Source: G965229615 sp965229615 (GTDB lineage Bacteria > Pseudomonadota > Alphaproteobacteria > Rickettsiales > Midichloriaceae). From it: a DNA stretch of 64,000 nucleotides. Shown piece after piece: positions 55,394 to 64,000 of the stretch (its first letter is position 1; every line of letters starts with the position of its first letter). The stretch spans positions 682,001 to 746,000 of the forward strand of contig OZ245890.1 in the NCBI GenBank assembly GCA_965229615.1. The letters run 5' to 3'. The translations under genes were made by a program, and so were the position numbers. The notes below the pieces were generated by a model, which searched no databases, was not told where the DNA came from, and saw only the letters and a program-made list of their open reading frames with translations.

Positions 55394-56974
55394 ATGCTTG
55401 AATTATTCAAACGAATGCTGTTCACTATTGGTAGAGTGCCGAATTTCTTTGCATCAGTGATCGCAGGAGCATTTAATAAAATCATTACTGTTTTTGGTTG
55501 GAAGCGTGATGAAGAACCTGAGAATAAAAGTGCAAGTAAAATTCTTTCATACAAAGACTTTATACAATCGCTAAATCAAAAGGTGGCAAATGGCAAAAAC
55601 CTCGATCTAGCAGAATACATTCAATCTGATATGTATATATTGTCGGATCCTAGTGTTAGCAAAGGGATAAGGATAATACGTGATGATAGCATTCGTAATA
55701 ATGACAAGATAACACAACTGCGAGATGTTATTAATGAATTAATTAAGCGGGTAATCACTACTGGGGATGATAAAACATTGAGCGAAATCACTGCTAATGC
55801 GGATCTTATTAATCTCAATACTGGTGATGGTTATACTCTCATTATAGGTACAATACGTATGCTTGCTATGTGTTATAATGAAATTAAAAATGATAAAAAC
55901 GCACAAGATGTACAGACATATTTGGATGAAGAATTGCAAAAAATTAGAAATGCTTTTGAAGTTTGCACGCGAACTGATATAAATAGAACACCAGTGTTAG
56001 CTTATGATGTAGATGGTAGCATGACAAACATCGCAAGCTATGATGCTATAGATAGTATTAAATTCCTTAACCAAGCACAAAAGGATTGGCTGAAAATTTG
56101 CAATTCTCAGAGATTTTTTGGTGCGGAATATATATTCCTTCAGCATAAGTTGGAGCATGATTATGAGTTGGAGCATGATCATCATTTGGTGACACAAAAT
56201 CGTAGTGTTTCCATAACAAAAGATAAAAATGGCGCAGTGAAATACACTAGATCATTTGATTATGGTGCGTTTAATTCGACTGAACACATCAAAGCAATAA
56301 ATATTGTTACAAATGTTGAATTTGACTTGACACCACTAAATGGTGTTGAAGAAGGTTTAACTCTATTTGAAACTAATATTAATGAAATGCCTACAGTTAA
56401 GGTTGATTTTATAGACTTTGAGAACATATCAGTGTTATATCAAGGTGCTGAACGCGTTGGTGTTCAAAATAAGCAAAAGCAAATTAAAATGTTAGATTGT
56501 GAAAATGGCATAATACAAGACTATACCGGCAATATTGCAGTATATCGCCCGTCAAAGTGTTTTGATGGTGAAACGGATGAGATCAATCATATTGATGCAC
56601 GTAAGCAGTTTGTAACAAATGTTGTGAAGTATATGTCTATCTGCAAATTAGATATGGATGATAAGAAAGTCACCAAACAGCTTTCAATAATATTTGCACT
56701 ATGTGAGTCCATAAATGATTTTAATGCAATGGCCGAAGGTATCAAACAATTAGTGAGAAGTGGTGATACAGATGAGCTTGCAAAAGCATTGCATTTGGAT
56801 AACAATGATCCATTGTTGAATGAACTCAAGAATATTGGTGATGTTATGAAGAATAGAAAAGATGAGCAGGAACAGGTATATGATGGACAAAAGATTATGA
56901 GACAACATGGATATGTTGATGTAGTCAGAAGAAATGAGGTACACAACAATGCAAATACACAAAAAACGCAATGA
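55394..56974 (+). CDS. Large hypothetical protein, first of a pair
   Basis: A 526-residue protein with no family I recognise. The first 45 residues have an amphipathic or membrane-associating character (L-F-K-R-M-L-F-T-I-G-R-V-P-N-F-F-A). The remainder is soluble and mixed, with a short duplicated H-D-Y-E-L-E-H-D-H-H segment near 255-262 and an acidic helical C-terminal third. There is no signal peptide cleavage motif. A purine-rich GAGAGGGAGAGAGG tract lies 16-30 bases upstream. The next gene follows after 83 bases on the same strand. Confidence 0.65.
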   Translation: MLELFKRMLFTIGRVPNFFASVIAGAFNKIITVFGWKRDEEPENKSASKILSYKDFIQSLNQKVANGKNLDLAEYIQSDMYILSDPSVSKGIRIIRDDSIRNNDKITQLRDVINELIKRVITTGDDKTLSEITANADLINLNTGDGYTLIIGTIRMLAMCYNEIKNDKNAQDVQTYLDEELQKIRNAFEVCTRTDINRTPVLAYDVDGSMTNIASYDAIDSIKFLNQAQKDWLKICNSQRFFGAEYIFLQHKLEHDYELEHDHHLVTQNRSVSITKDKNGAVKYTRSFDYGAFNSTEHIKAINIVTNVEFDLTPLNGVEEGLTLFETNINEMPTVKVDFIDFENISVLYQGAERVGVQNKQKQIKMLDCENGIIQDYTGNIAVYRPSKCFDGETDEINHIDARKQFVTNVVKYMSICKLDMDDKKVTKQLSIIFALCESINDFNAMAEGIKQLVRSGDTDELAKALHLDNNDPLLNELKNIGDVMKNRKDEQEQVYDGQKIMRQHGYVDVVRRNEVHNNANTQKTQ

Positions 56975-57057
56975 GATTTTGCTCTTCATATCATTGTAAT
57001 ATATATCATGGTATCGTACCATTGTATATTTGAACACTAAAGTATAACGGCTAATAA

Positions 57058-58494
57058 ATGAATAAGAAACAAGTTGCACAAAAAACTTTCGAAATGCTTT
57101 CATTTGCAATTAGAGCATCTGCAAAGTTTAATAATGAAAAACATGCTGTAAAGATTGAGTATGGTAAATTCAACAAGAATATCAATGATGTTTTAAAGCT
57201 TATTGGATATGAAAACAATAAGCAGAAACTTATAGATAGAATCAAAATTGCAGCAGAAAAAATAGCTGATGATGTTGTATATGATATGAAAAACAGTGAT
57301 ACTTCCTTAGTAGGTAGTATTAATAGCATCACTAATAATATTAGTACGGCATCTAATGCATTAGATGGTAGAATGGGTCTCTTGCAGGGGGTGTTGTTTG
57401 CACAACAAAACCTCTTACACGCAATGCATGATGCTGTTATAAATCGCGATTTGAGTGCTAAGATACAAAAAACTACATCTGAAACAATAGATGTATTGAA
57501 TTTACCAAAAGCTAAGCTTAATGACATCACTACTGCGTTAAAAAATACGTCCGATTTGACATCGGCACTACAACAGTATGTTGATGACATGCAATTACCA
57601 ACTTGGTTTGCAGAAATCTTTTTGCGTAAGACAAGTAATTTGCTTGTTGCTGGCAATAACAGCAGTGCAGCTAATAGTTTGCACACGTCATTTAAGGATT
57701 TATCCAACAAAATACATGCATTGCAACATAACTTGGATGATGGTGCTAAAGCACAGCTACAGGATGTGATTGCACAGCAAAATGTACTTGAAAGCAAGAT
57801 ATCAAAGATAGTACAACAATCAGATTATGTATCTGATGCCATGGAAAGTAATAATGAATTACTGGCACGCATAGAAAATGATACATCTTATAAAAGAAAT
57901 CAGATGCAAAAGGTTGTTAACACGACAAAAGAGTTCATAAACGCAGCACAAGAAGCTGTTGTTCTGAGATATGTAAGGGATAAGTTTTCTGAAGAAGAAT
58001 TCAATAATCTGAAGACAGTAATTAGTAATATACCGAAGTATTTTGAGAGTATCAATGATGTGAAGAACTATCAGTATAATGTTAAACATGCGTTTGATCT
58101 GATCTCTGCATCAATCGACCATCTGAAAACACTAGAGAAATCAATAAATGCACATACTAAGACTGCAACAGCTTTCTACAACATTGAGCAAGCTATGCAT
58201 AATATCAATGTCAATCTTGATAAGCAAGTGAAATCCATTGAAAAACAGGGCTCTTCTGCTATTCCGGAAGAAATGTTATGTTGGGAAAGAAGTGGCTGGC
58301 AAAAGTTCAAAAACTTCTTCGCGAATGCCTCACAATTCATAATTGGTGAAGATTTACATGTAACAATATATGGCCACCCAAGTGGTGTCGAAATGGTGCG
58401 AAGAGCTGCTGAAAAAATAGTTGATAATGTAGCAATACAACCAATTGAGATGATTGATATAGATGTTTTAGAGGGACAAATATTTGCGTGTTGA
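57058..58494 (+). CDS. Large hypothetical coiled-coil protein, second of a pair
   Basis: A 478-residue protein, helical almost throughout, with long coiled-coil stretches (about 90-300, then 330-390). It has no membrane helix and no signal peptide. Near the C-terminus a small W-containing helix (G-W-Q-K-F-K-N-F-F-A-N-A-S) precedes a compact end (V-T-I-Y-G-H-P-S-G-V-E-M-V-R-R-A). No known family. The organisation resembles a cytoskeletal or secreted effector protein; that is inference. Confidence 0.7.
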   Translation: MNKKQVAQKTFEMLSFAIRASAKFNNEKHAVKIEYGKFNKNINDVLKLIGYENNKQKLIDRIKIAAEKIADDVVYDMKNSDTSLVGSINSITNNISTASNALDGRMGLLQGVLFAQQNLLHAMHDAVINRDLSAKIQKTTSETIDVLNLPKAKLNDITTALKNTSDLTSALQQYVDDMQLPTWFAEIFLRKTSNLLVAGNNSSAANSLHTSFKDLSNKIHALQHNLDDGAKAQLQDVIAQQNVLESKISKIVQQSDYVSDAMESNNELLARIENDTSYKRNQMQKVVNTTKEFINAAQEAVVLRYVRDKFSEEEFNNLKTVISNIPKYFESINDVKNYQYNVKHAFDLISASIDHLKTLEKSINAHTKTATAFYNIEQAMHNINVNLDKQVKSIEKQGSSAIPEEMLCWERSGWQKFKNFFANASQFIIGEDLHVTIYGHPSGVEMVRRAAEKIVDNVAIQPIEMIDIDVLEGQIFAC

Positions 58495-58576
58495 ATATTT
58501 GACCAATTCTGTCGTGATAATAACACCACACGCCATAACTGCTGGGATGTGTGCAGTGCTCAAATGAACAGTGTCT

Positions 58577-58620
58577 ACAGTACTGTATCCACTGCCCAGT
58601 ACTTGAAATAAGTACTGTTT
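58577..58620 (+). terminator. Hairpin region between convergent genes
   Basis: ACAGTACTGT (58577-58586) is a perfect palindrome. Shortly after it, CAGTACTT-GAAAT-AAGTACTG (58597-58617) forms a perfect 8-bp stem followed by TTT on the plus strand. It lies between the stops of the hypothetical gene and groEL and may end either transcript. Confidence 0.4.
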
Positions 58621-58630
58621 CATATTAATA

Positions 58631-60280
58631 TTAGAAATCCATATCATCCATGCCACCATGATGATGGCCACCACCTGGCATACTATCCTTTTTAGTCTGA
58701 GGTTTGTCAACAAGAGCAGCTTCAGTTGTCACGAGCAAGCTAGCTATCGAAGCAGCACTTTCAAGAGCAGTACGTACAACCTTTGTTGGATCTATAATAC
58801 CATTTTTAAATGCATTAACAAACTCATGATTTTGTGCATCATATATCTGCTCAACATCCTGCTTTTCAACTAACTTCTCAATTATTGATGCGCCATCAAT
58901 ACCAGCATTGTCTAGTATTTTACGAATCGGTGCAGATAGTGATCTTTTGATTACTTCAATTCCTGCGTCTTCATCAGGATTATGCCCCTTAACATTGTCC
59001 AACGCACGTGCAGCATACAATAGAGCACATCCTCCACCAGACACAACGCCTTCTTCTATCGCAGCCTTGGTGGCATGATAAGCATCCTCAACACGATCCT
59101 TTTTTTCCTTCACTTCAACCTCTGTGATACCACCAACACGTACTATAGCAACACCACCTGAAAGTTTTGCTAAGCGCTCCTGCAGTTTTTCACGATCATA
59201 ATCGGAAGATGTTTCTTCTATTTGTGCTTTAATTTGTTTACAACGTGCAGTAATCTCATCTTTATTACCAAATCCTCCAACTATTGTTGTATCATCCTTC
59301 GTAGCAATGATTTTTTGTGCCGTACCAAGGTGATCTAATGTCACATTTTCAAGTTTATGTCCTAGATCTTCACTGATTAATTGAGCACCTGTGACAGTAG
59401 CAATATCTTCAAGCATTGCTTTTCTTCTATCACCAAATCCAGGCGCCTTCACAGCAGCAACTTTCAATCCACCACGTATCTTATTCACAACAAGAGTTGC
59501 TAAAGCTTCACCCTCTACTTCTTCAGCTATTATAAATAATGGTCTACCAGATTGTACAACGGATTCCAATAATGGTAGCATCTGCTGTATGTTACTGATC
59601 TTTTTATCATATATAAGTACATGTGGTTTTTCCATCTCACAAACCATTTTCTCTGAGTTGGTAGCAAAGTAAGGTGATAGATATCCACGATCAAAATTCA
59701 ACCCTTCAACTACTTCCAGTTCTAATTCACTGCTGCTTTTAGCTTCTTCAACTGTAACAACACCATCCTTACCAACCTTATCAAACGCCTCAGCCAACAT
59801 CTGACCTATTGCCCCATCACCATTTGCTGAAATAGTAGCAACCTGTGCTACTTCTGATGATGATTTTATAGGACGTGATGTGCTTTTAATTTGATCTACA
59901 ATGATTCTAGTAGCAGTCTCCATGCCGCGACGCAAGTCCATAGGATTCAGTCCTGCTGCAACTTTTTTAGCACTTTCACGTGACATCGCAGCTGCTAGTA
60001 CTGTTGTAGTCGTAGTACCATCACCAGCATTATCATTTGACTTACTTGCTGCTTCTTTTAGTAGCTGCACACCAAGATTTTCAAATCTATCACTGAGCTC
60101 CAGCTCTTTCACAACAGTAACGCCATCCTTTGTTATCTTAGGTGCACCATAAGATTTCTCTATAATCACTGAACGACCACGTGGTCCTAATGTAACGCCG
60201 GCTATATCTGCTGTTACTGCTATGCCTTTGAGCATTTTTTCCCTGATTTTGCTACCATTTAGAATTTCTTTTACGCTCAT
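58631..60280 (-). CDS. groEL: Chaperonin GroEL (60 kDa)
   Basis: Double-ring ATP-dependent folding chaperone. The start K-E-I-L-N-G-S-K-I-R-E-K-M-L-K-G is followed by T-L-G-P-R-G-R, D-G-V-T-V-V and N-D-N-A-G-D-G-T-T-T-T-T-V-L, the ATP-binding site. The C-terminus has the flexible glycine-methionine tail, here with histidines (P-G-G-G-H-H-H-G-G-M). Length of 549 residues is normal. Second gene of groES-groEL, 53 bases after groES. Confidence 0.98.
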   Translation of the reverse strand: MSVKEILNGSKIREKMLKGIAVTADIAGVTLGPRGRSVIIEKSYGAPKITKDGVTVVKELELSDRFENLGVQLLKEAASKSNDNAGDGTTTTTVLAAAMSRESAKKVAAGLNPMDLRRGMETATRIIVDQIKSTSRPIKSSSEVAQVATISANGDGAIGQMLAEAFDKVGKDGVVTVEEAKSSSELELEVVEGLNFDRGYLSPYFATNSEKMVCEMEKPHVLIYDKKISNIQQMLPLLESVVQSGRPLFIIAEEVEGEALATLVVNKIRGGLKVAAVKAPGFGDRRKAMLEDIATVTGAQLISEDLGHKLENVTLDHLGTAQKIIATKDDTTIVGGFGNKDEITARCKQIKAQIEETSSDYDREKLQERLAKLSGGVAIVRVGGITEVEVKEKKDRVEDAYHATKAAIEEGVVSGGGCALLYAARALDNVKGHNPDEDAGIEVIKRSLSAPIRKILDNAGIDGASIIEKLVEKQDVEQIYDAQNHEFVNAFKNGIIDPTKVVRTALESAASIASLLVTTEAALVDKPQTKKDSMPGGGHHHGGMDDMDF

Positions 60281-60333
60281 ATTATTTACCTGATTTAAAT
60301 TTAATTGTTTTTTGTTTAAAAAATTGGAATGCT

Positions 60334-60630
60334 TTACTTCTCTACTATTGCTAAAACATCTGTTTCTTTCATGATAAGATACTCATGACCATCAATTTTA
60401 ACTTCTGTCCCCCCCCATTTTGTAAAGAGTACAATATCATCCTTTTTTACATCAAGTGGCTTTACATTACCTTTATCATCTCTTGTACCACTTCCAACAG
60501 CTATAACTTTTCCCTCCATTGGTTTTTCTTTTGCTGTATCAGGTATTATAATACCACCGCTCGTTTTACTCTCTTGTTCCATACGCTCAACTAATATGCG
60601 ATCATGTAATGGTCTAATTTTTGCAGTCAT
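60334..60630 (-). CDS. groES: Co-chaperonin GroES (10 kDa)
   Basis: Lid of the GroEL chamber. It begins I-R-P-L-H-D-R-I-L-V-E-R and has the mobile loop S-K-T-S-G-G-I-I-I-P-D-T-A-K-E-K-P and V-L-F-T-K-W-G-G-T-E-V as expected. Length of 98 residues is normal. First gene of the operon, with a possible heat-shock promoter upstream. Confidence 0.98.
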   Translation of the reverse strand: MTAKIRPLHDRILVERMEQESKTSGGIIIPDTAKEKPMEGKVIAVGSGTRDDKGNVKPLDVKKDDIVLFTKWGGTEVKIDGHEYLIMKETDVLAIVEK

Positions 60631-60949
60631 GTTACTTTAGTTACTTATTTTGATGTGAAATTAGGTATACAGCACCACACTTACTTCTCTATATTAAATT
60701 ATGTAAAGATAAAACTCCACTATACACCTGTATACGCAGTCTATATATGCATATATATAATTTCTTTCAAGTGTAAAATAAAAGATTTTTTATGAAAAAC
60801 TTACATTTAAGTTATAATATGATTTCTATTATCAGAGTGCTCATTTGATATAAGACCTGTAGATATAGCGAAAAACGTGTCATTGTATGTGTTTCTAATT
60901 TAATGATATTGATGACAGCATATATCCCAGTAATTTATATATAGTAAAA
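60631..60949. other. Divergent intergenic region between groES and an unknown gene
   Basis: About 319 very AT-rich bases. It holds the candidate heat-shock promoter (60743-60771) for groES-groEL. A run of alternating purine-pyrimidine (TATATATGCATATATATAA, 60741-60759) lies inside. No gene or RNA recognised. Confidence 0.4.
60743..60771 (-). promoter_or_regulatory. Possible heat-shock (sigma-32-type) promoter of groES-groEL
   Basis: On the minus strand CTTGAAA (60771-60765) matches the RpoH -35 box, and CATATATA follows after about 14-15 bases, near the place of the usual CCCCAT box. The -10 match is weak and AT-rich DNA gives chance hits, so this is a candidate only. Confidence 0.35.
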
Positions 60950-62053
60950 ATGGATGGTAAAATTGTTTTGTCACTGCAGTATTTACTCAGCGCAATCAAA
61001 CAAATCGTAAATAAAGTAGAAGATGCTGTTGTTATACGTTTTATGTTCAATGACATTAATGGCAATATCAAAAGCATCACATTACCAACATCTAGGTTTA
61101 CAATACATGATAATAGCCAATATATTACACTTGATCATGACGTTTATAAGACATATTATAGTGATCAATCGATGGCTTTATATCAAAAAACTTTAGACGT
61201 ATTAGAAATACAGTGCACATACGAAATTGATACATCACTCCTTGTATTGTTACCCGATGCTAATACAACATTTATGGATCCATGTTCTGTGCAACCAACA
61301 CTATGTGCAATATGCAGTGTAGTACAACGAGATGAGCTGGATGCATTTATACCTGTCATACATGATGCTAGATCTATATTGCACTGCAGAAGCATACTAT
61401 ATCCTACTACAAACAATAATACATCATATTGTGCAAAATGTGATTTTGCATTATATGATCTCAATTGTAATGGCACAAGCAATGGTGAATCAATGCACGC
61501 AAAATGCGTTGACGTTTTTCATGACTTGCGTTCAGATGTAATGCTAGAGATGCTAAAGGCAGGAGTGAATGTTGAATCACATTGCGCACTACAGTACCCC
61601 TACTGCAGATTAGTTTTTAGCAGCAATTCAACATTAGCTTTTGCAGATAGCATTCAAAAGTGCAAAACAATCATAAGAAACATCGCAGCATCATATGGCA
61701 AATTTGTTGTGTTTGATACTGATAATATGCATTCTAACAGTTTGGAAGAGGTATCATTATTATCAGTTATAATTAAAGACAGTGCTTGTAAAAATGCAGA
61801 TAGCAGTACTAAGAATAAAATGATGCAACTTAAATACTTGACTTCCTTTGTAGCATCAATGTGGCAAGATTTTAGCAATGGAGGCGTCGCATCAGTACAA
61901 CACGCGAAGGAAGCACAATTTGAAAATAGTGTTCGAGTCGAACGATATTACAATAGATACAACATTAATATTCTCCTACCAAGTATGAATTTAAATCCAT
62001 ATGTTCTTGCATTAATATTGGATGATATAACAATACTAAATAGTTCATATTAA
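60950..62053 (+). CDS. Hypothetical protein of unknown function
   Basis: A 367-residue soluble protein that I do not recognise. It has no signal peptide or membrane helix. Several cysteine pairs stand out (C-A-I-C near residue 121-124 and C-A-K-C near 161-164), which could bind metal, but their spacing matches no family known to me. The start, with L-S-L-Q-Y-L-L-S-A-I-K-Q-I-V, and the total length recall DnaN, but core sliding-clamp motifs are not visible. The next gene begins three bases after its stop. Confidence 0.6.
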   Translation: MDGKIVLSLQYLLSAIKQIVNKVEDAVVIRFMFNDINGNIKSITLPTSRFTIHDNSQYITLDHDVYKTYYSDQSMALYQKTLDVLEIQCTYEIDTSLLVLLPDANTTFMDPCSVQPTLCAICSVVQRDELDAFIPVIHDARSILHCRSILYPTTNNNTSYCAKCDFALYDLNCNGTSNGESMHAKCVDVFHDLRSDVMLEMLKAGVNVESHCALQYPYCRLVFSSNSTLAFADSIQKCKTIIRNIAASYGKFVVFDTDNMHSNSLEEVSLLSVIIKDSACKNADSSTKNKMMQLKYLTSFVASMWQDFSNGGVASVQHAKEAQFENSVRVERYYNRYNINILLPSMNLNPYVLALILDDITILNSSY

Positions 62054-62056
62054 TAT

Positions 62057-62980
62057 ATGTTCAAAAATCAATACAATCTTTCGAAACAACTACAATATCA
62101 GAAACCATACTGGTTTTCGCAATCTGTTGTGTTCATAATTAGTCATTGTATCGTATGTATATTGCTATGTTGTGAAAGCTCAGCTACACACACAAAACTC
62201 AACCACTATCCAACATCCAATCTGGATAAATATGCTAGCATTGTTGTTGATGTTAAGAGATTGAAGGTATTACATCAGTATAATGCAATAGCTAAAAGAC
62301 ATCCAGCATCTCTCACCAAAATGATGACAATTTACCTCACATTTGACGCATTGCAGAAAAAAAAGATTACTTTACATCAAAAAATCAAGGTTTCCAAACT
62401 TGCTAGCATGCAAAAACCATCTATTTTAGGACTTAAGCCTGGGGAATATATCACTGTAAAAGATGCAATATATGCTATGATAGTGAAGTCGGCAAATGAT
62501 GCAACATTTGCTATAGCTGAAACATTAGGCAATGGTAATGTTAACAAATTTATTATGATGATGAATCGTAAGGCAAAACAAGTAGGTATGCATAATACCC
62601 GCTTCATGACACCACATGGATGGCATCATGCAAAACAGTATACAACAGCATATGACATGGCAAAACTTGCGATAGCATTACGTAAGTATCATGGTAGATA
62701 TTATAAAATGTTTTCAAGTAAAAGCTTTACTTTCAAAGGAAAAGTTATTAAAACGCATAACAAGGTTTTATCACACCAAATTGGCATAGATGGTTTGAAA
62801 ACAGGTTTCACAATACCATCAGGCTTTAATATAGCTACATCCATGAAAAATAGAAATTCAAACATCGTGACAATTGTGATGGGCGGTGATTCGGCAAAGT
62901 CTCGTGATGAACATGTAATGTATCTTATCAACAGATTTCTACCAAACACAACTAAGAAAAAAATAACAAGAAATGTTTAA
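62057..62980 (+). CDS. D-alanyl-D-alanine carboxypeptidase (penicillin-binding, S11 family)
   Basis: Periplasmic enzyme trimming pentapeptide stems of peptidoglycan. An N-terminal signal segment (about residues 20-43) is followed by Y-A-S-I-V-V-D and the catalytic S-L-T-K motif (within H-P-A-S-L-T-K-M), S-A-N in V-K-S-A-N-D-A and K-T-G in G-L-K-T-G-F-T. At 307 residues it lacks the long C-terminal domain and membrane anchor of PBP5. It works with mrdA in a peptidoglycan pathway. gmk follows with no gap. Confidence 0.92.
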   Translation: MFKNQYNLSKQLQYQKPYWFSQSVVFIISHCIVCILLCCESSATHTKLNHYPTSNLDKYASIVVDVKRLKVLHQYNAIAKRHPASLTKMMTIYLTFDALQKKKITLHQKIKVSKLASMQKPSILGLKPGEYITVKDAIYAMIVKSANDATFAIAETLGNGNVNKFIMMMNRKAKQVGMHNTRFMTPHGWHHAKQYTTAYDMAKLAIALRKYHGRYYKMFSSKSFTFKGKVIKTHNKVLSHQIGIDGLKTGFTIPSGFNIATSMKNRNSNIVTIVMGGDSAKSRDEHVMYLINRFLPNTTKKKITRNV

Positions 62981-63652
62981 GTGGATTCAATGATCAACCT
63001 TGATATAAAGAGAAGGGGTTTTATGCTTGTGTTGTCAGCACCATCAGGCACTGGAAAAACAACGATGGCCAAGAGGTTAATGGAAGCAGATGATCATATA
63101 CATTGGTCCATCTCAGTTACAACAAGACCTATGAGATCGGGAGAAGTGGATGGTGTAGATTACCATTTTGTAACGATAGATAAGTTTAAGGCAATGGTTG
63201 CACATGGACAACTGCTTGAATATGCTGAGGTTTTCGGAAATTTTTATGGCACACCACGTGCAACAGTCGAATCATATTTAAGTGATGGAGAAGATGTGTT
63301 ATTTGACATAGAATGGCAAGGACATAGACAACTCATCAGTTCTGCAAGACCTGACGTCACAAGTGTTTTTATATTGCCACCCTCTAAAAGCGAACTGCTC
63401 AAGCGCTTAAAAACTAGAAATCTCGATGATGATAATATCATTAAGAATAGAATAGACCATGTAAATTTTGAATTGAGTCATTGGCATGAATATGATTATC
63501 ATATCATCAATAGGGATCTTGATGAAAGCATGGAAAAACTACACGCGATATTAAGAGCAGAGAGGCTAAGAAAAACCCGAAGAGTAGGCTTGGCTGGATT
63601 TGTTGGTGATTTGCTGAGGGAAGAAATAGATGATACCCTCAACCAAAGTTAA
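62981..63652 (+). CDS. gmk: Guanylate kinase
   Basis: Phosphorylates GMP to GDP. P-loop S-A-P-S-G-T-G-K-T near residue 20, then S-V-T-T-R-P-M-R and G-V-D-Y-H-F-V, and Y-A-E-V-F-G-N-F-Y-G-T-P are the family marks. Length of 223 residues is slightly above average. The 62981 start is GTG, directly after the previous stop; an ATG at 62990 is as likely. Its stop overlaps the convergent gshB by a few bases. Confidence 0.97.
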   Translation: MDSMINLDIKRRGFMLVLSAPSGTGKTTMAKRLMEADDHIHWSISVTTRPMRSGEVDGVDYHFVTIDKFKAMVAHGQLLEYAEVFGNFYGTPRATVESYLSDGEDVLFDIEWQGHRQLISSARPDVTSVFILPPSKSELLKRLKTRNLDDDNIIKNRIDHVNFELSHWHEYDYHIINRDLDESMEKLHAILRAERLRKTRRVGLAGFVGDLLREEIDDTLNQS

Positions 63653-64000
63653 TGAAAATATTGCTCCATTTTGTCGACAACAAGTTGATGTGTGTTTGAA
63701 AACTGTATCGTATCTGTTGTGACTAATAGTGACGGGGAGGTAATATTGATTTCTATGATTAAACCCTTTAGTAAGTCAATGCCTGCTAAAAATATTCCCA
63801 TGGCTTGTAGTTCTAATGCTAGTATTTTGCATAATGTTACTTCCTCGTCATTTAAAGTTGTTGTCTCAGCCGTTGCGCCAGCAACAATATTTGTTAAAAA
63901 ACTTCCATCCATCGGTGTTCTCTTCACAACTCCTACTATTTCGCCATCACATATTACAACTCGTTTATCACCATATATGACATCTGGTATGAACTGTTGT
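63649..64000 (-). CDS. gshB: Glutathione synthetase, C-terminal part (runs off right edge)
   Basis: Ligates gamma-glutamylcysteine and glycine. The visible 116 or so residues include Y-G-D-K-R-V-V, then V-K-R-T-P-M-D-G-S-F-L-T-N-I-V-A-G-A and G-I-D-L-L-K-G-L-I-I-E-I-N-I-T-S-P-S, the ATP-grasp end of prokaryotic GshB (E-I-N-V-T-S-P in relatives). The start lies beyond base 64000. Stop overlaps gmk. Confidence 0.93.
   Translation of the reverse strand, partial: QQFIPDVIYGDKRVVICDGEIVGVVKRTPMDGSFLTNIVAGATAETTTLNDEEVTLCKILALELQAMGIFLAGIDLLKGLIIEINITSPSLLVTTDTIQFSNTHQLVVDKMEQYFH

Noticed and set aside
60950..62053. Assignment as DNA polymerase III beta subunit
   Set aside because: Length and first residues fit loosely, but I see no conserved clamp motifs, so the protein is left unnamed.

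Overview
The window is an AT-rich, gene-dense bacterial chromosome segment. It has the signature of an obligately intracellular alphaproteobacterium of the order Rickettsiales. The 23S and 5S rRNA genes sit together behind their own promoter with no 16S gene or spacer tRNAs. The atpD-atpC pair, the bam genes and the cytochrome genes are scattered singly, as in that order. Two isolated flagellar genes (flgD, flhA) and parts of a cbb3 oxidase (ccoQ, ccoP, ccoI) occur together. Flagellar genes and a cbb3 oxidase are both known from Midichloria-type Rickettsiales, so I infer a Midichloriaceae-like symbiont. A species name cannot be given from the sequence alone.

Layout. 1-7.9 kb: PAP2-like protein (cut by the left edge), hemH, lipoprotein, tadA, flgD, cytochrome c, DUF2335 protein, tRNA-Arg(CCU), rplU-rpmA, mrdA-mreD. 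7.7-10.7 kb: accessory island A, with two coiled-coil paralogues plus a truncated third copy, bracketed by a 445-bp direct repeat carrying the 5' part of mreD. 10.8-14.3 kb: lon, ccoQ, ccoP. 14.3-16.5 kb: accessory island B on the opposite strand, with two more paralogues and a truncated third, built from a 330-bp direct repeat. 16.7-29.8 kb: queH, comEC, a phosphohexomutase, a stand-alone 5'-3' exonuclease, ccmE, ispH, a large unknown protein, lipA, Nudix and GNAT genes, sdhE. 30.1-33.1 kb: 23S-5S rRNA. 33.2-34.5 kb: a third coiled-coil pair. 34.6-43.2 kb: rimM, dapA, a TauE/SafE-like protein, bamB, a TPR-methyltransferase, bamD, an MsbA-like exporter. 43.3-50.9 kb: a kinase-like protein coupled to ccoI, a LysE-like remnant, flhA, trmB. 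51-64 kb: tolB, atpD-atpC, an SPFH protein, two large unknown proteins, groEL-groES, an unknown protein, a DD-carboxypeptidase, gmk and gshB (cut by the right edge).

How the genes fit together. The conserved genes serve a cell with peptidoglycan synthesis (mrdA, mreD, DD-carboxypeptidase), an outer membrane (bamB, bamD, tolB), cytochrome c-based microaerobic respiration (ccmE, cytochrome c, ccoP, ccoI, sdhE) and an incomplete flagellar set in this window.

The most interesting material is an apparently undescribed family of coiled-coil proteins in islands A and B, with a related-looking pair after the rRNA genes. The four island proteins share a core around a V-[IV]-[IV]-H/R-x-L-x-D-x(2)-V-E-[ST]-K-K-x-L-Y motif. 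Across the islands and the rRNA-adjacent pair the C-terminus is short, often with an aromatic residue exactly seven positions from the end (WRGSVGE, WVGACKR, WQDLVNR, FDSIDLL). Both islands show the same sign of recent recombination: two complete genes followed by a truncated 5' copy. I propose them as candidate secreted or effector-like proteins, which is inference.
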